64,000 nucleotides of DNA from Flavimaricola marinus (GTDB lineage: Bacteria; Pseudomonadota; Alphaproteobacteria; Rhodobacterales; Rhodobacteraceae). Below are positions 18,383 to 26,147 of the stretch, one piece after another. The DNA is taken from contig NZ_FXZK01000004.1 of NCBI RefSeq assembly GCF_900184895.1, positions 340,369 to 404,368 on the forward strand, in the 5' to 3' direction. The position numbers and the translations under genes were made by a program. The first letter of the stretch is position 1, and the number at the start of each line of letters is the position of its first letter. The notes beneath the pieces are model-generated. The model did no database searches. It worked only from the letters and a program-made list of their open reading frames with translations, and was not told where the DNA came from.

Positions 18383-18577
18383 ATGATCCGACAGATACAC
18401 CGATGGACGTCGATTGCGTTCACTCTGACAGTGATTGCCAACTTCGTGGCGATGGCATTGGGCCCGGTACCGGCGGCCATCACCTATTCGCCATTGCCGC
18501 TGTTGTTCGTGATGCTGGTCACGGGGCTTTACATGTTCTTTCAGCCCTTGATCCGGCGGAGCCGGTCAGCGGGGTGA
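18383..18577 (+). CDS. Small membrane protein, 64 aa
   Basis: A short protein with two hydrophobic segments, about residues 10-28 (AFTLTVIANFVAMALG) and 38-54 (LPLLFVMLVTGLYMFFQPL), then a basic end LIRRSRSAG. A good ribosome site (GGAGGGAG) precedes ATG 18383. It is 29 bp after the SRPBCC gene and belongs to the ArsR operon. I do not recognise a named family; relatives of this length are seen as the third gene in similar ArsR/SRPBCC clusters as far as I recall. Confidence 0.7.
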   Translation: MIRQIHRWTSIAFTLTVIANFVAMALGPVPAAITYSPLPLLFVMLVTGLYMFFQPLIRRSRSAG

Positions 18578-18590
18578 GGCCGGGCGCCGC

Positions 18591-19379
18591 CTAGATGTTC
18601 TCGCTCTGCGGCATGCCCAGAACGTGATAGCCGCCATCGACGCGGATGATCTCGCCGGTGGTGCAGGCGCCTGCGTCGGAGGCGAGATAGACCGCCGTGC
18701 CGCCGACGGCCTCCAGCGTCGCGTTCGACCGCATCGGGGCGTTCATGTCGGTATGCCGGAAGGTCTTGCGCGCGCCGCCGATGGCCGCCCCTGCAAGCGT
18801 TTTCATCGGCCCCGGCGAGATGGCGTTGACCCGGATGCCGTCAGGGCCAAGGTCGTTGGCCAGATAACGCACGGCCGATTCCAGCGCCGCCTTGGCCACA
18901 CCCATGACGTTGTAGAACGGCGTGACCCGATTGGACCCCTGATAGGTCAGCGTCAGGATCGTGCCGCCGTTCGGCATCAGCTCGGATGCCCGCCGCGACA
19001 CGTCGATCAAAGAGTAGCACGAGATCGACAGCGATCGGCTGAAGTTGTCGCGGCTGGTGTTCACGATCCGGCCGCTGAGCTCGTTCTTGTCGGAATAGGC
19101 GATGGCGTGGACGATGAAATCAATCGTCCCCCATTTGTCCTTGAGCGTCTGGAACGCCAGATCGAGAGAGGCGTCGTCCGTGACATCGACGTCGATCAGG
19201 GTGTCGGAGCCGAGCGAGGCCGCCAGCGGCTCGACCCGCTTGCCGAAGGCATCGCCCTGATAGGAAAACGCCAGTTCCGCGCCCGCCTCGTGCATCGCCT
19301 TGGCGATCCCCCACGCGATGGAGCGTTCGTTTGCCACCCCCATGATCAGCCCGCGCTTGCCGCTCAGTGAAATGGTCAT
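18591..19379 (-). CDS. fabI: Enoyl-[acyl-carrier-protein] reductase (NADH)
   Basis: A 262-residue short-chain reductase that performs the last reduction of the type II fatty acid elongation cycle. Seen: GKRGLIMGVANERSIAWGIAKAMHEAGAELAFSYQ at the start (FabI-type nucleotide motif), the catalytic Tyr-x6-Lys as FYNVMGVAKAALESAVRYLA, and GIRVNAISPGPMKTLA. ATG at 19379 gives the family N-terminus. It follows fabB by 16 bp on the same strand; fabA-fabB-fabI is the standard Rhodobacterales set for making unsaturated fatty acids. Confidence 0.95.
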   Translation of the reverse strand: MTISLSGKRGLIMGVANERSIAWGIAKAMHEAGAELAFSYQGDAFGKRVEPLAASLGSDTLIDVDVTDDASLDLAFQTLKDKWGTIDFIVHAIAYSDKNELSGRIVNTSRDNFSRSLSISCYSLIDVSRRASELMPNGGTILTLTYQGSNRVTPFYNVMGVAKAALESAVRYLANDLGPDGIRVNAISPGPMKTLAGAAIGGARKTFRHTDMNAPMRSNATLEAVGGTAVYLASDAGACTTGEIIRVDGGYHVLGMPQSENI

Positions 19380-19395
19380 GGCCTGTTCCTCGCTC

Positions 19396-20625
19396 TTAAT
19401 CCGTGAACCGTGACAGCAGCATCGACCCGTTGGTGCCGCCAAAGCCGAAGCTGTTGGTCATCACCGTGTCTAGCCCGGCGTTCTCCACGAGGCTGGTGGC
19501 GATTTCGGCGGGATCGAGGGCCGGGTCGAGGTTTTCGACGTTGATCGACGGCGCGATGAAGTCGTCGCGCAGCATCAGCAGGCAATAGATCGCCTCAGAG
19601 GCCCCTGTGGCCCCTTGGCTGTGGCCGGTCATCGACTTGGTCGAGCTGATCGGCGGGGTCTGGCCTTCGCCAAAGACCCGGCGGACGGCTTCAACCTCGC
19701 CGACGTCACCGACCGGGGTCGAGGTGCCGTGGGCGTTGATGTAGCTGACCTTGCGGCCTTCGGGCAGGGTGTCGAGCGCGAGACGCATCGCCCGCTCGCC
19801 GCCTTCGCCTGACGGGGCGACCATGTCATGCCCGTCCGAGGTGGCCGCAAAGCCGGTGACCTCGGCGTAGATCGTGGCCCCGCGGGCCTGCGCCCGTTCG
19901 AGATCTTCGAGCACCACCATGCCGCCGCCGCCTGCGATGACAAAGCCGTCGCGCCCTGCGTCGAATGCCCGGGAGGCTTTGGTCGGTTGGTCGTTATACT
20001 TGGAAGACATCGCGCCCATCGCGTCGAAGAGGCACGACAGCGTCCAGTCGAGTTCTTCACCGCCGCCCGCGAACATGACGTCCTGCTTGCCCATCATGAT
20101 CTGTTCGGCGGCCGCGCCGATGCAATGCAGCGAGGTCGAGCAGGCCGAGGTGATCGAATAGTTGATCCCCTTGATCTGGAACGAAGTTGCCAGATTCGCG
20201 CTGACCGTCGAGGACATGCCGCGCGGCACCATGAGCGGCCCGATCCGCTTGGGGCTCATGTTCTTGAGTACGATCTGGTGGGCGGCGAAAAGGTTGGATG
20301 TCGACGGGCCGCCAGAGCCTGCGATCAGGCCGGTGCGGGGATGGCTGATCTCGGCTTCGCTGAGCCCTGCATCGGCAATCGCCTGTTCCATCGCCAGATA
20401 GGCATAGGCCGCCCCCGGCCCCATGAACCGCATCCGTCGTTTGTCGATCAGCTCCGCCGGATTGATCTTGAGCGTGCCCGCGATCTGGCTCCGAAAGCCG
20501 TATTCGATCATTTCCTCGGAGCTTTCGACCCCGGAGCGCCCAGCTTTCAGCGCTTCGGCCACTTCGGATGTGTTGTTTCCGATGGGGGAGACGATCCCCA
20601 TTCCGGTGACGACAACGCGACGCAT
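19396..20625 (-). CDS. fabB: 3-oxoacyl-[acyl-carrier-protein] synthase I
   Basis: A 409-residue ketoacyl-ACP synthase of the FabB type. Active-site Cys in [16 protein letters not shown], His in [13 protein letters not shown] and second His in [12 protein letters not shown] form the Cys-His-His triad. ATG at 20625 ([16 protein letters not shown]) is the usual FabB start; an ATG at 20634 three codons upstream sits too close to the GGAAGG ribosome site, while 20625 has a 10-base spacing. FabB elongates the cis-3-decenoyl-ACP made by FabA, so the adjacent genes commit acyl chains to the unsaturated branch. 211 bp separate it from fabA, with no gene seen between. Confidence 0.95.
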   Translation of the reverse strand: MRRVVVTGMGIVSPIGNNTSEVAEALKAGRSGVESSEEMIEYGFRSQIAGTLKINPAELIDKRRMRFMGPGAAYAYLAMEQAIADAGLSEAEISHPRTGLIAGSGGPSTSNLFAAHQIVLKNMSPKRIGPLMVPRGMSSTVSANLATSFQIKGINYSITSACSTSLHCIGAAAEQIMMGKQDVMFAGGGEELDWTLSCLFDAMGAMSSKYNDQPTKASRAFDAGRDGFVIAGGGGMVVLEDLERAQARGATIYAEVTGFAATSDGHDMVAPSGEGGERAMRLALDTLPEGRKVSYINAHGTSTPVGDVGEVEAVRRVFGEGQTPPISSTKSMTGHSQGATGASEAIYCLLMLRDDFIAPSINVENLDPALDPAEIATSLVENAGLDTVMTNSFGFGGTNGSMLLSRFTD

Positions 20626-20836
20626 AGACGGCATTCCTTCCAATTGGTCCGGACTTTGTAGTGTGTGGAGTTGCTTCGACGCAAGACGAAAGGCCGCAGG
20701 AGGGATGCTGCCGGCTCTGCCGTGCCGCATCGACGATGACTATGTCACCCGAAGCCTGCCGGAGCGGCGCCGCGTGGTGCGCCACCCTGCCGGCCGCCTG
20801 ACAATGGACCGATCGGCCCTGCGCCGCGCTCGGTTC

Positions 20837-21355
20837 TCAGCCTTCGGCGTCGGCAGCCGCGAGGCCGACCTTCATGTCCTTGACCTGATAGATCACTTCG
20901 CCGTCCGCCTCGACCCGGCCATCGGCCACGCCCATCTTCAGCCGCCGGTCGATGACCCGCGTGAAATCGACATAGTAGGTGATCATGGTCCGGGAGGGGG
21001 TGACCATGCCGGTCAGCTTGACCTCGCCGACGCCGAGCGCAAAGCCCTGACCCTGCCAGCCGCGCCAGCCAAGGTTGAACCCGGTCAATTGCCAGAGCCC
21101 GTCCAGCCCCAGGCAACCGGGCATCACCGGGTTGCCGGGGAAATGGCATTTGAAGAACCAAAGGTCCGGATTGATGTCGAATTCTGCGACGACGTGCCCC
21201 TTGCCATTGGCGCCGCCATCACTGCTGATTTCCGTGATCCGGTCCATCATGAGCATCGGCGGTTCGGGCAATTGCGCATTGCCCGGCCCAAACAATTCGC
21301 CACGGGCGCATTTCAGAAGTCCGTCCTTGTCGAAATGGTCTGGGTATTGAGCCAT
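20837..21355 (-). CDS. fabA: 3-hydroxydecanoyl-[acyl-carrier-protein] dehydratase/isomerase
   Basis: A 172-residue hotdog-fold bifunctional dehydratase and trans-2 to cis-3 decenoyl-ACP isomerase, the branch-point enzyme for unsaturated fatty acids. The catalytic His and Asp lie in [25 protein letters not shown]. Length and N-terminus ([14 protein letters not shown]) are normal. It is the first gene of the minus-strand fabA-fabB-fabI cluster and diverges from irr; the 177 bp between the two starts must hold both promoters. Confidence 0.96.
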   Translation of the reverse strand: MAQYPDHFDKDGLLKCARGELFGPGNAQLPEPPMLMMDRITEISSDGGANGKGHVVAEFDINPDLWFFKCHFPGNPVMPGCLGLDGLWQLTGFNLGWRGWQGQGFALGVGEVKLTGMVTPSRTMITYYVDFTRVIDRRLKMGVADGRVEADGEVIYQVKDMKVGLAAADAEG

Positions 21356-21532
21356 AGAGCTTCTTCCGCTTGTCTGATTTCGGTTGGGGATCGTCTAGCA
21401 TCCGGAAATGACGCGGCGCAAGTGTGACGGCCGGGGTGCTCTGCGCCCGAAGATGGAGCCGGATTGGCGTTTTCCATTGAATTCCGGTGCATTTCTTCCA
21501 TATCCTTGGCACATGGGACGAGTGAGCCGCAA

Positions 21533-21949
21533 ATGACTGCACTTCAGACAGACCGTGCAAGCACCTGGTTGGCAGGGGCGGGGCTGCGCCCGACCCGTCA
21601 GCGGCTTGCCCTTGCGGCGCTGCTGGTAGGCGACGGTGGCGACCGTCACGTGACCGCGGAAAGCCTGTTCGAGGCGGCGGCGGACGGGGCGGAGAAGGTT
21701 TCTCTCGCGACCGTCTACAATACGCTCCGCGCCTTTTGCGAGGCGGGATTGATGCGCGAGATCACGGTCGATGGTTCGAAAAGCTATTTCGACACCAACA
21801 TCACCGACCATCCGCATTTCTATTGGGAAGACAGCGCCACCCTGACCGATGCCCCGGCCTCCGAGCTCGAGATCCGGCGACTGCCCGGCGTGCCCGATGG
21901 CGCCGTGATGACATCCGTCGACGTCGTGATCCGGTTGCGCCGCACCTGA
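21533..21949 (+). CDS. irr: Irr-type iron response regulator (Fur family)
   Basis: A 138-residue Fur-superfamily regulator: AGLRPTRQRLALAALLV, DRHVTAESLFEAA, VSLATVYNTLRAFCEAGLMREI (DNA-binding winged helix), then SKSYFDTNITDHPHFYWEDSATL. The short C-terminus without the usual Cys zinc pairs, and the DHPHFYWED segment in the place of the HHH region, mark the alphaproteobacterial Irr branch, which responds to heme status rather than free iron. The ATG at 21533 begins the family homology; a TTG-started longer frame opens at 21464 but adds atypical sequence. It is divergent from fabA, as is common in this order. Confidence 0.88.
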   Translation: MTALQTDRASTWLAGAGLRPTRQRLALAALLVGDGGDRHVTAESLFEAAADGAEKVSLATVYNTLRAFCEAGLMREITVDGSKSYFDTNITDHPHFYWEDSATLTDAPASELEIRRLPGVPDGAVMTSVDVVIRLRRT

Positions 21950-21984
21950 AGCCACCCGGCCGTATGGCAAGGTTCGCTTGGCGC

Positions 21985-22000
21985 TTAACGCGCCATTAAC
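21985..22000. promoter_or_regulatory. CtrA-type box TTAA-N7-TTAAC
   Basis: TTAA at 21985-21988, seven bases, then TTAAC at 21996-22000 is an exact match to the classical alphaproteobacterial CtrA full site. It lies 23 bp before the RAYT start codon and 35 bp after the irr stop. Chance occurrence in such GC-rich DNA is low but not negligible. Function is inferred from sequence only. Confidence 0.45.
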
Positions 22001-22023
22001 CAAACCTGAGTCACGCTTGGTGC

Positions 22024-22530
22024 ATGACAAGATACACACGCCTTCACATCCCCGGCGGGACCTATTTCTTTACGGTCAGGCTTCAGGATCGCGGATCGAG
22101 CCTGCTTCTCGACAAGCTCGATCTGCTGCGCAGTTCCGTGCGCTCCTGCATGGCCCATCGCCCGTTCGAGATCGATACGGCGGTCATACTGCCGGACCAT
22201 CTTCATATGATCTGGCGGTTGCCGCCCGGTGACACCGACTATTCCGCGCGCTGGCGGCAGATCAAATCGACGTTCTCGCGGCATGTGGATCGGCCCGACT
22301 ACGTCAGCCCCGGTCAGCTGGCCCGTGGCGAAAAGGGGATTTGGCAGCGCCGGTTCTGGGAGCATTGCATTCAGGACGATGCGGATTTGGCCCTGCATCG
22401 CGCCTATGCCTTGATGGCCCCGGTTCGGGCCGGTCTGGTGACGGACCCCCGGCACTGGCCGGCAAGCTCCATTCATCGCGATGGCGACGCCTGCTTGAGC
22501 CGATCGTCGGAGCCGATGGCGTTGTCCTGA
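22024..22530 (+). CDS. REP-associated tyrosine transposase (RAYT, IS200-like Y1 HUH family)
   Basis: A 168-residue single-gene transposase-like protein: GGTYFFTVRLQDR at the start, the HUH motif VILPDHLHMIWRLP (His-Leu-His), SARWRQIKSTFSRH, and WQRRFWEHCIQDDADLALHRAY, which carries the region of the catalytic Tyr (RAYALMA). RAYTs are domesticated relatives of IS200/IS605 transposases that act on REP hairpins. I saw no flanking REP-type palindromes, left/right ends or accessory gene, so this is probably a stand-alone chromosomal copy. A CtrA-type box sits immediately upstream. Confidence 0.88.
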   Translation: MTRYTRLHIPGGTYFFTVRLQDRGSSLLLDKLDLLRSSVRSCMAHRPFEIDTAVILPDHLHMIWRLPPGDTDYSARWRQIKSTFSRHVDRPDYVSPGQLARGEKGIWQRRFWEHCIQDDADLALHRAYALMAPVRAGLVTDPRHWPASSIHRDGDACLSRSSEPMALS

Positions 22531-22570
22531 TCCCGGATCGCAGCAGACCTGCCCGTTCCCGCGGTCTCGG

Positions 22571-23443
22571 TCAAAACCACTGCCCCGGTTCCATCAGGCC
22601 CAAATCGAGCAATTGCTGCGAGTGCCAGTCAAAGGGCGCGGAGTTGTGCCAGCGGAAGGTTTCGATGTCGAAAGTCGATCCCGGATTGCGTTTGAGCGCC
22701 TTGGCCGTTCGGAACGAGCAAATCGACGCGGTCAGATTATTGTGCCAGGGGCAGGAATAGGTGTTGTATTCCGGCTCGTTGAAGGTGTGATCGGGGCGCA
22801 GTTCCAAGCCCGGCTTGGCCTTGAACAGCCCGATCCTGTCGATCCTGCGCCGGGCCTGTGGCACGTGTTCCTCGAACCGCCAGCGCAGCCCGCCAAAGAA
22901 ATTCAACTGGCGCTCTTCGGGGTGGTTGGTTTCCGGGTTTGCGCGGGCCAAGGCGTAATAGCCGGATTTGTCCAGATGGGCATCGTCGATGGAGACGGCG
23001 TTCGGATGCTCCCAGAGGTCGCCTGCGTAGAGGTCGATGACATAGGTCAAAATGCTTTCGCGCCGTTCTTCGGTGCTGAAGACCGTCATCTCTCCCACGC
23101 TGCGGTGTTCGCAGAAGGGGTAAAACAGGTATTCGGCGTTGTAGCAGTAGTAGAACCACGTTCCGGGGCTGACCCGGATGACGCTGTTGACTGCGTCGCA
23201 AACGGCTCTGTCGGCCTTGACGTCGTAGTCGACGCGCACGACCCGGTCGCCAAGCCCCTGAGAGATGGTGACATCCGGCATCGCAAGCACGACGAGCTTG
23301 CGAAACCCCAGATCGAGGTGGTGCCGGATCGTCGTTTCGACCTCGATCTGGTCCTCGACGAAGATCAGTCCGATCGGTCCCTTGAGCAGGGTGTCGCGCC
23401 CGGCGTTCAGGAATGTCTCAAGCGACTCGAAATACAGCATCAT
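22571..23443 (-). CDS. Conserved protein, possibly a GT-A-like glycosyltransferase
   Basis: A 290-residue soluble protein. The first 130 residues look like a nucleotide-sugar-type alpha/beta domain: GPIGLIFVEDQIEVETTIRHHLDLGFRKLVVLAMPD (sensing of a GT2-like start with an acidic residue cluster), then RVDYDVKADRAVCDAVNSVI and WFYYCYNAEYLFYPFCEHRSVGEM. The second half is rich in aromatic residues and His (YNTYSCPWHNNLTAS, FRWHNSAPFDWHSQQLLDLGLM). I do not recognise a characterised member; the glycosyltransferase reading is tentative. It is convergent with the RAYT gene and divergent from miaB. Confidence 0.7.
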   Translation of the reverse strand: MMLYFESLETFLNAGRDTLLKGPIGLIFVEDQIEVETTIRHHLDLGFRKLVVLAMPDVTISQGLGDRVVRVDYDVKADRAVCDAVNSVIRVSPGTWFYYCYNAEYLFYPFCEHRSVGEMTVFSTEERRESILTYVIDLYAGDLWEHPNAVSIDDAHLDKSGYYALARANPETNHPEERQLNFFGGLRWRFEEHVPQARRRIDRIGLFKAKPGLELRPDHTFNEPEYNTYSCPWHNNLTASICSFRTAKALKRNPGSTFDIETFRWHNSAPFDWHSQQLLDLGLMEPGQWF

Positions 23444-23588
23444 CGGGGCCTTGCGGTTGGAAGAGGTGATTTGGACAGCTTGCGTGCCAAGATTCGGTTA
23501 AATCCGTTTTCATTGCAAGTCTGCCCCGGCCCGGATAGACGCGTGCACTGACGAAACCCGCCCCATTCCCTCCGGCAAGGACGCTGAC

Positions 23589-24902
23589 ATGACCTCCGCC
23601 CCGAAGAAACTGTTCATCAAGACCTATGGCTGCCAGATGAATGTCTATGACAGCGAGCGCATGGCCGAGGCGATGGGCGGCGAGGGCTATGTGCAGACGG
23701 ATCGGGCCGAAGATGCGGATATGGTGCTGCTCAATACCTGTCACATCCGCGAAAAGGCAGCCGAGAAGCTCTATTCGGATTTGGGCCGTCTCAAGGCGCT
23801 GAAACTGGACAATCCCAATCTCAAGATCGGGGTCACCGGCTGTGTTGCGCAGGCCGAGGGCGACGAGATCATCCGCCGGATGCCCGTCGTCGACCTAGTC
23901 GTGGGGCCGCAGAGCTATCACCGACTGCCTGCGATGGAGCGGGCGGTGCAGGCCGGTGGCCGCGTCGTCGACACCGATTTTCCCGAAGAGGACAAATTCG
24001 ACATTCTGGCCGCCCGGTCCAAGGCAAAGCGCGGCCCCACCGCATTTCTGACCGTGCAGGAGGGTTGCGACAAGTTCTGCGCCTTTTGCGTGGTGCCCTA
24101 TACCCGCGGCTCCGAGGTCAGCCGCCCTGCAGACCGGATCGTGACGGAAGCCCGTGGCCTTGTTGAGGCCGGGGTCCGCGACATCACCTTGCTGGGGCAG
24201 AACGTGAATGCCTATCACGGTGCCGAGGGCGGGCTTGCCGGCCTTGTCGGCCAACTGGCGGCCATCGATGGGCTCGACCGCATCCGCTATACCACCAGCC
24301 ATCCCAACGACATGGACGACGCCCTGATCGCGGCCCATGGCAACGAGCCCAAGTTGATGCCCTATCTGCATCTGCCGGTGCAATCGGGCTCCGACAAGAT
24401 CCTCAAGGCGATGAACCGCAAACACACGGCCGAGCAGTATCTGCGCCTGATCGAGCGTATCCGCGCGGCCCGCCCCGATATCCTGCTGACCTCCGATTTC
24501 ATCGTCGGTTTCCCCGGCGAGACCGATGCCGATTTTGACGCCACGATGGCGCTGGTCGAGGCTGTCGGCTACGGCGCGGCCTATTCGTTCAAATATTCCG
24601 CCCGCCCGGGCACCCCGGCCGCCGAGCGCGCCGAGGTCGATGCCGAGGTCATGGATGCCCGCCTGCAAACCCTGCAAGCCCTGATCACCCGCCAGCAGCG
24701 CGAACGTCAGGACGCCATGGTGGGCCAGACCACGACCGTATTGTTCGAAAAGCCGGGTCGGAATCCCGGCCAGTGGGGCGGGAAATCCGAGCATCTCCAC
24801 GCCGTTCACGCCATGTCGGACGAAGACCTCCGCGGCCAGATTCGCAAGGTTCGAGTGACCGCGACGGCGCCGAACTCCTTGACGGCGGAGTTGATCGGCT
24901 GA
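23589..24902 (+). CDS. miaB: tRNA-2-methylthio-N6-dimethylallyladenosine synthase
   Basis: A radical-SAM methylthiotransferase of 437 residues that modifies i6A37 of tRNAs reading UNN codons. Domains in order: UPF0004 (residues 6-120, [17 protein letters not shown] and [11 protein letters not shown] and [11 protein letters not shown] with three cluster cysteines), radical SAM ([18 protein letters not shown] with CxxxCxxC), and C-terminal TRAM (about 375-437). Start ATG 23589 matches the family N-terminus ([18 protein letters not shown]). Normal length. It stands alone on this strand; the OmpA gene is 190 bp further. Confidence 0.97.
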   Translation: MTSAPKKLFIKTYGCQMNVYDSERMAEAMGGEGYVQTDRAEDADMVLLNTCHIREKAAEKLYSDLGRLKALKLDNPNLKIGVTGCVAQAEGDEIIRRMPVVDLVVGPQSYHRLPAMERAVQAGGRVVDTDFPEEDKFDILAARSKAKRGPTAFLTVQEGCDKFCAFCVVPYTRGSEVSRPADRIVTEARGLVEAGVRDITLLGQNVNAYHGAEGGLAGLVGQLAAIDGLDRIRYTTSHPNDMDDALIAAHGNEPKLMPYLHLPVQSGSDKILKAMNRKHTAEQYLRLIERIRAARPDILLTSDFIVGFPGETDADFDATMALVEAVGYGAAYSFKYSARPGTPAAERAEVDAEVMDARLQTLQALITRQQRERQDAMVGQTTTVLFEKPGRNPGQWGGKSEHLHAVHAMSDEDLRGQIRKVRVTATAPNSLTAELIG

Positions 24903-25015
24903 TCGCCCGGTTTTTCTGCAACGTCTCGAAATGTGGCAATTTAGTGGCCTAATTGTGGCCCTCAATATGTGACTGTTGCGGCATCAGCTACAATATGTGG
25001 CGATTTCTGCTTTCA

Positions 25016-25030
25016 TTAAGGCTGAATTTA
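25016..25030. promoter_or_regulatory. Near-consensus CtrA-type box upstream of the OmpA gene
   Basis: TTAA at 25016-25019, seven bases, then TTTA at 25027-25030, one mismatch from TTAA-N7-TTAA. The surrounding 24929-25050 stretch is AT-rich for this genome and repeats ATGTGGC or AGTGGC motifs several times. It lies about 60 bp before the GTG start at 25093. Weak evidence; a promoter in this region is likely, the regulator is not established. Confidence 0.25.
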
Positions 25031-25092
25031 GCTAACAATGTGATGCAGATAGAAGAACAACGTGGGCGGTGTAGTGTGCCCGGGGGGATGTA

Positions 25093-25686
25093 GTGACTGG
25101 CAAAGGACGATCGGCCGTGGCTGAAAAAATCACGAACGTAATTCGTGCTGCCCTGAGTGGGTTGGCAATTGTTGCAATGGGTACGGTTGCGCTCACGGCG
25201 CCTGCGGTCGCGCAGGATTCGGGGAACCAGCAGTATATTCCCGGTATCTGGATCGATCCCGATGGATGCGAGCACTGGGTGATGGACGACGGCGCCGAGG
25301 GCTTCATGTCGCCGCATCGCACCCGCGATGGTCGTCCGGTCTGCCGCCGGAGCGAGATTTGCGGGATCATGCCCACCGATCAGCTGTTCGCGACGGATCG
25401 CTACAACATCAGCGCCCACAACCGCCAGGTGCTGGAGAACTTCTTCCGTCAGGCCAACGCCTACGGTTTCCTGATCTATGGCCACACCGACAGCCGCGCC
25501 TCCGACGAATACAACATGCGCCTGTCGCAGAACCGTGCAAACGCGGTGGCTGCCGTCGCTCAGGGCATCGGCGCGCGGGTGGTGGATGTGCGTGGCTTTG
25601 GCGAGCGTCAGCCGCGGGCCGCCAACGACACCCCGCACGGCGGGATGGCACAAAACCGTCGCGTCGAAATTTACTGCCTGCGCTAA
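25093..25686 (+). CDS. OmpA-family outer-membrane/peptidoglycan-associated protein with GIW-DPDGC-HW domain
   Basis: A 197-residue exported protein. GTG at 25093 follows a GGGGGGA ribosome site; a hydrophobic signal (residues 16-40, ending APAVAQD) precedes a small domain at 47-82: IPGIWIDPDGCEHWVMDDG, then EGFM and DGRPVCRR. Residues 90-197 are an OmpA C-terminal peptidoglycan-binding domain: LFATDRYNISAHNRQVLENF, YGHTDSRASDEYNMRLSQNRANAV, GFGERQPRAANDT, and NRRVEIYCLR at the very end. The following lipoprotein gene shares the small N-terminal domain. Likely role is anchoring to the cell wall; the small domain's function is unknown. Confidence 0.85.
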   Translation: MTGKGRSAVAEKITNVIRAALSGLAIVAMGTVALTAPAVAQDSGNQQYIPGIWIDPDGCEHWVMDDGAEGFMSPHRTRDGRPVCRRSEICGIMPTDQLFATDRYNISAHNRQVLENFFRQANAYGFLIYGHTDSRASDEYNMRLSQNRANAVAAVAQGIGARVVDVRGFGERQPRAANDTPHGGMAQNRRVEIYCLR

Positions 25687-25690
25687 GGGG

Positions 25691-25999
25691 ATGATGGATA
25701 TGACCGCATTGAAAACACTGATCATCCTTGGTGCGACCGCCAGCCTTGGCGCCTGCACGAGCATCGGGCCCGACAAGACTGTCGACCGGGGCGTCAACGC
25801 CCACCACCTGAGCACGCTTGTCGCCGGTATCTGGGTCGACCCGAATGGCTGTGACCACTGGATCATCGACGATGGCGTCGAGGGCTATCTGTCCGAGCGT
25901 CTGACGCCGGATGGCCGTCCGGTCTGCTCGGGTGTCGCGCTGCCGACAGAAGTTGTCGGGCCGTTCCAGCAGGGCACGTTCATTCCCGATCCGCTCTGA
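25691..25999 (+). CDS. Small lipoprotein sharing the GIW-DP-GC-HW domain with its neighbour
   Basis: A lipoprotein of 102 residues (or 99 if the ATG at 25700 is used). The signal MTALKTLIILGATASLGAC ends in lipobox LGAC. The mature protein is mostly one domain: VAGIWVDPNGCDHWIIDDG, then VEGYLSERLTPDGRPVCSG, almost collinear with residues 47-82 of the upstream OmpA protein. No OmpA domain follows, so the gene looks like a partial duplication in which a lipid anchor replaced the peptidoglycan-binding half. Starts 4 bp after the OmpA stop with AAGGGG as ribosome site: one operon. A strong terminator follows. Confidence 0.78.
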   Translation: MMDMTALKTLIILGATASLGACTSIGPDKTVDRGVNAHHLSTLVAGIWVDPNGCDHWIIDDGVEGYLSERLTPDGRPVCSGVALPTEVVGPFQQGTFIPDPL

Positions 26000-26026
26000 G
26001 CGGTTTGCCGAATGCACAAAATATCC

Positions 26027-26054
26027 AAGGCCGCGGCGATGTCCGCGGCCTTTT
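26027..26054 (+). terminator. Rho-independent terminator after the OmpA/lipoprotein pair
   Basis: AAGGCCGCGG (26027-26036) pairs perfectly with CCGCGGCCTT (26043-26052) across a 6-base loop (CGATGT), followed by TTTT in the stem end and tail. It separates the OmpA operon from phoH. Confidence 0.85.
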
Positions 26055-26147
26055 ACGTTGTTGTGATACAGTTCGGATAACCAAGGCTTGCGCCGGTCGA
26101 CGCAAGTTGTCACCATTCAATAAAACAGAACCTCACAGGAGCAGTTA

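Noticed and set aside
21950..22570. REP hairpins flanking the RAYT gene
   Set aside because: I looked for short palindromes around the gene; only the CtrA-type box and GGCGC/GCGCC next to it were found, not a REP/iREP pair.
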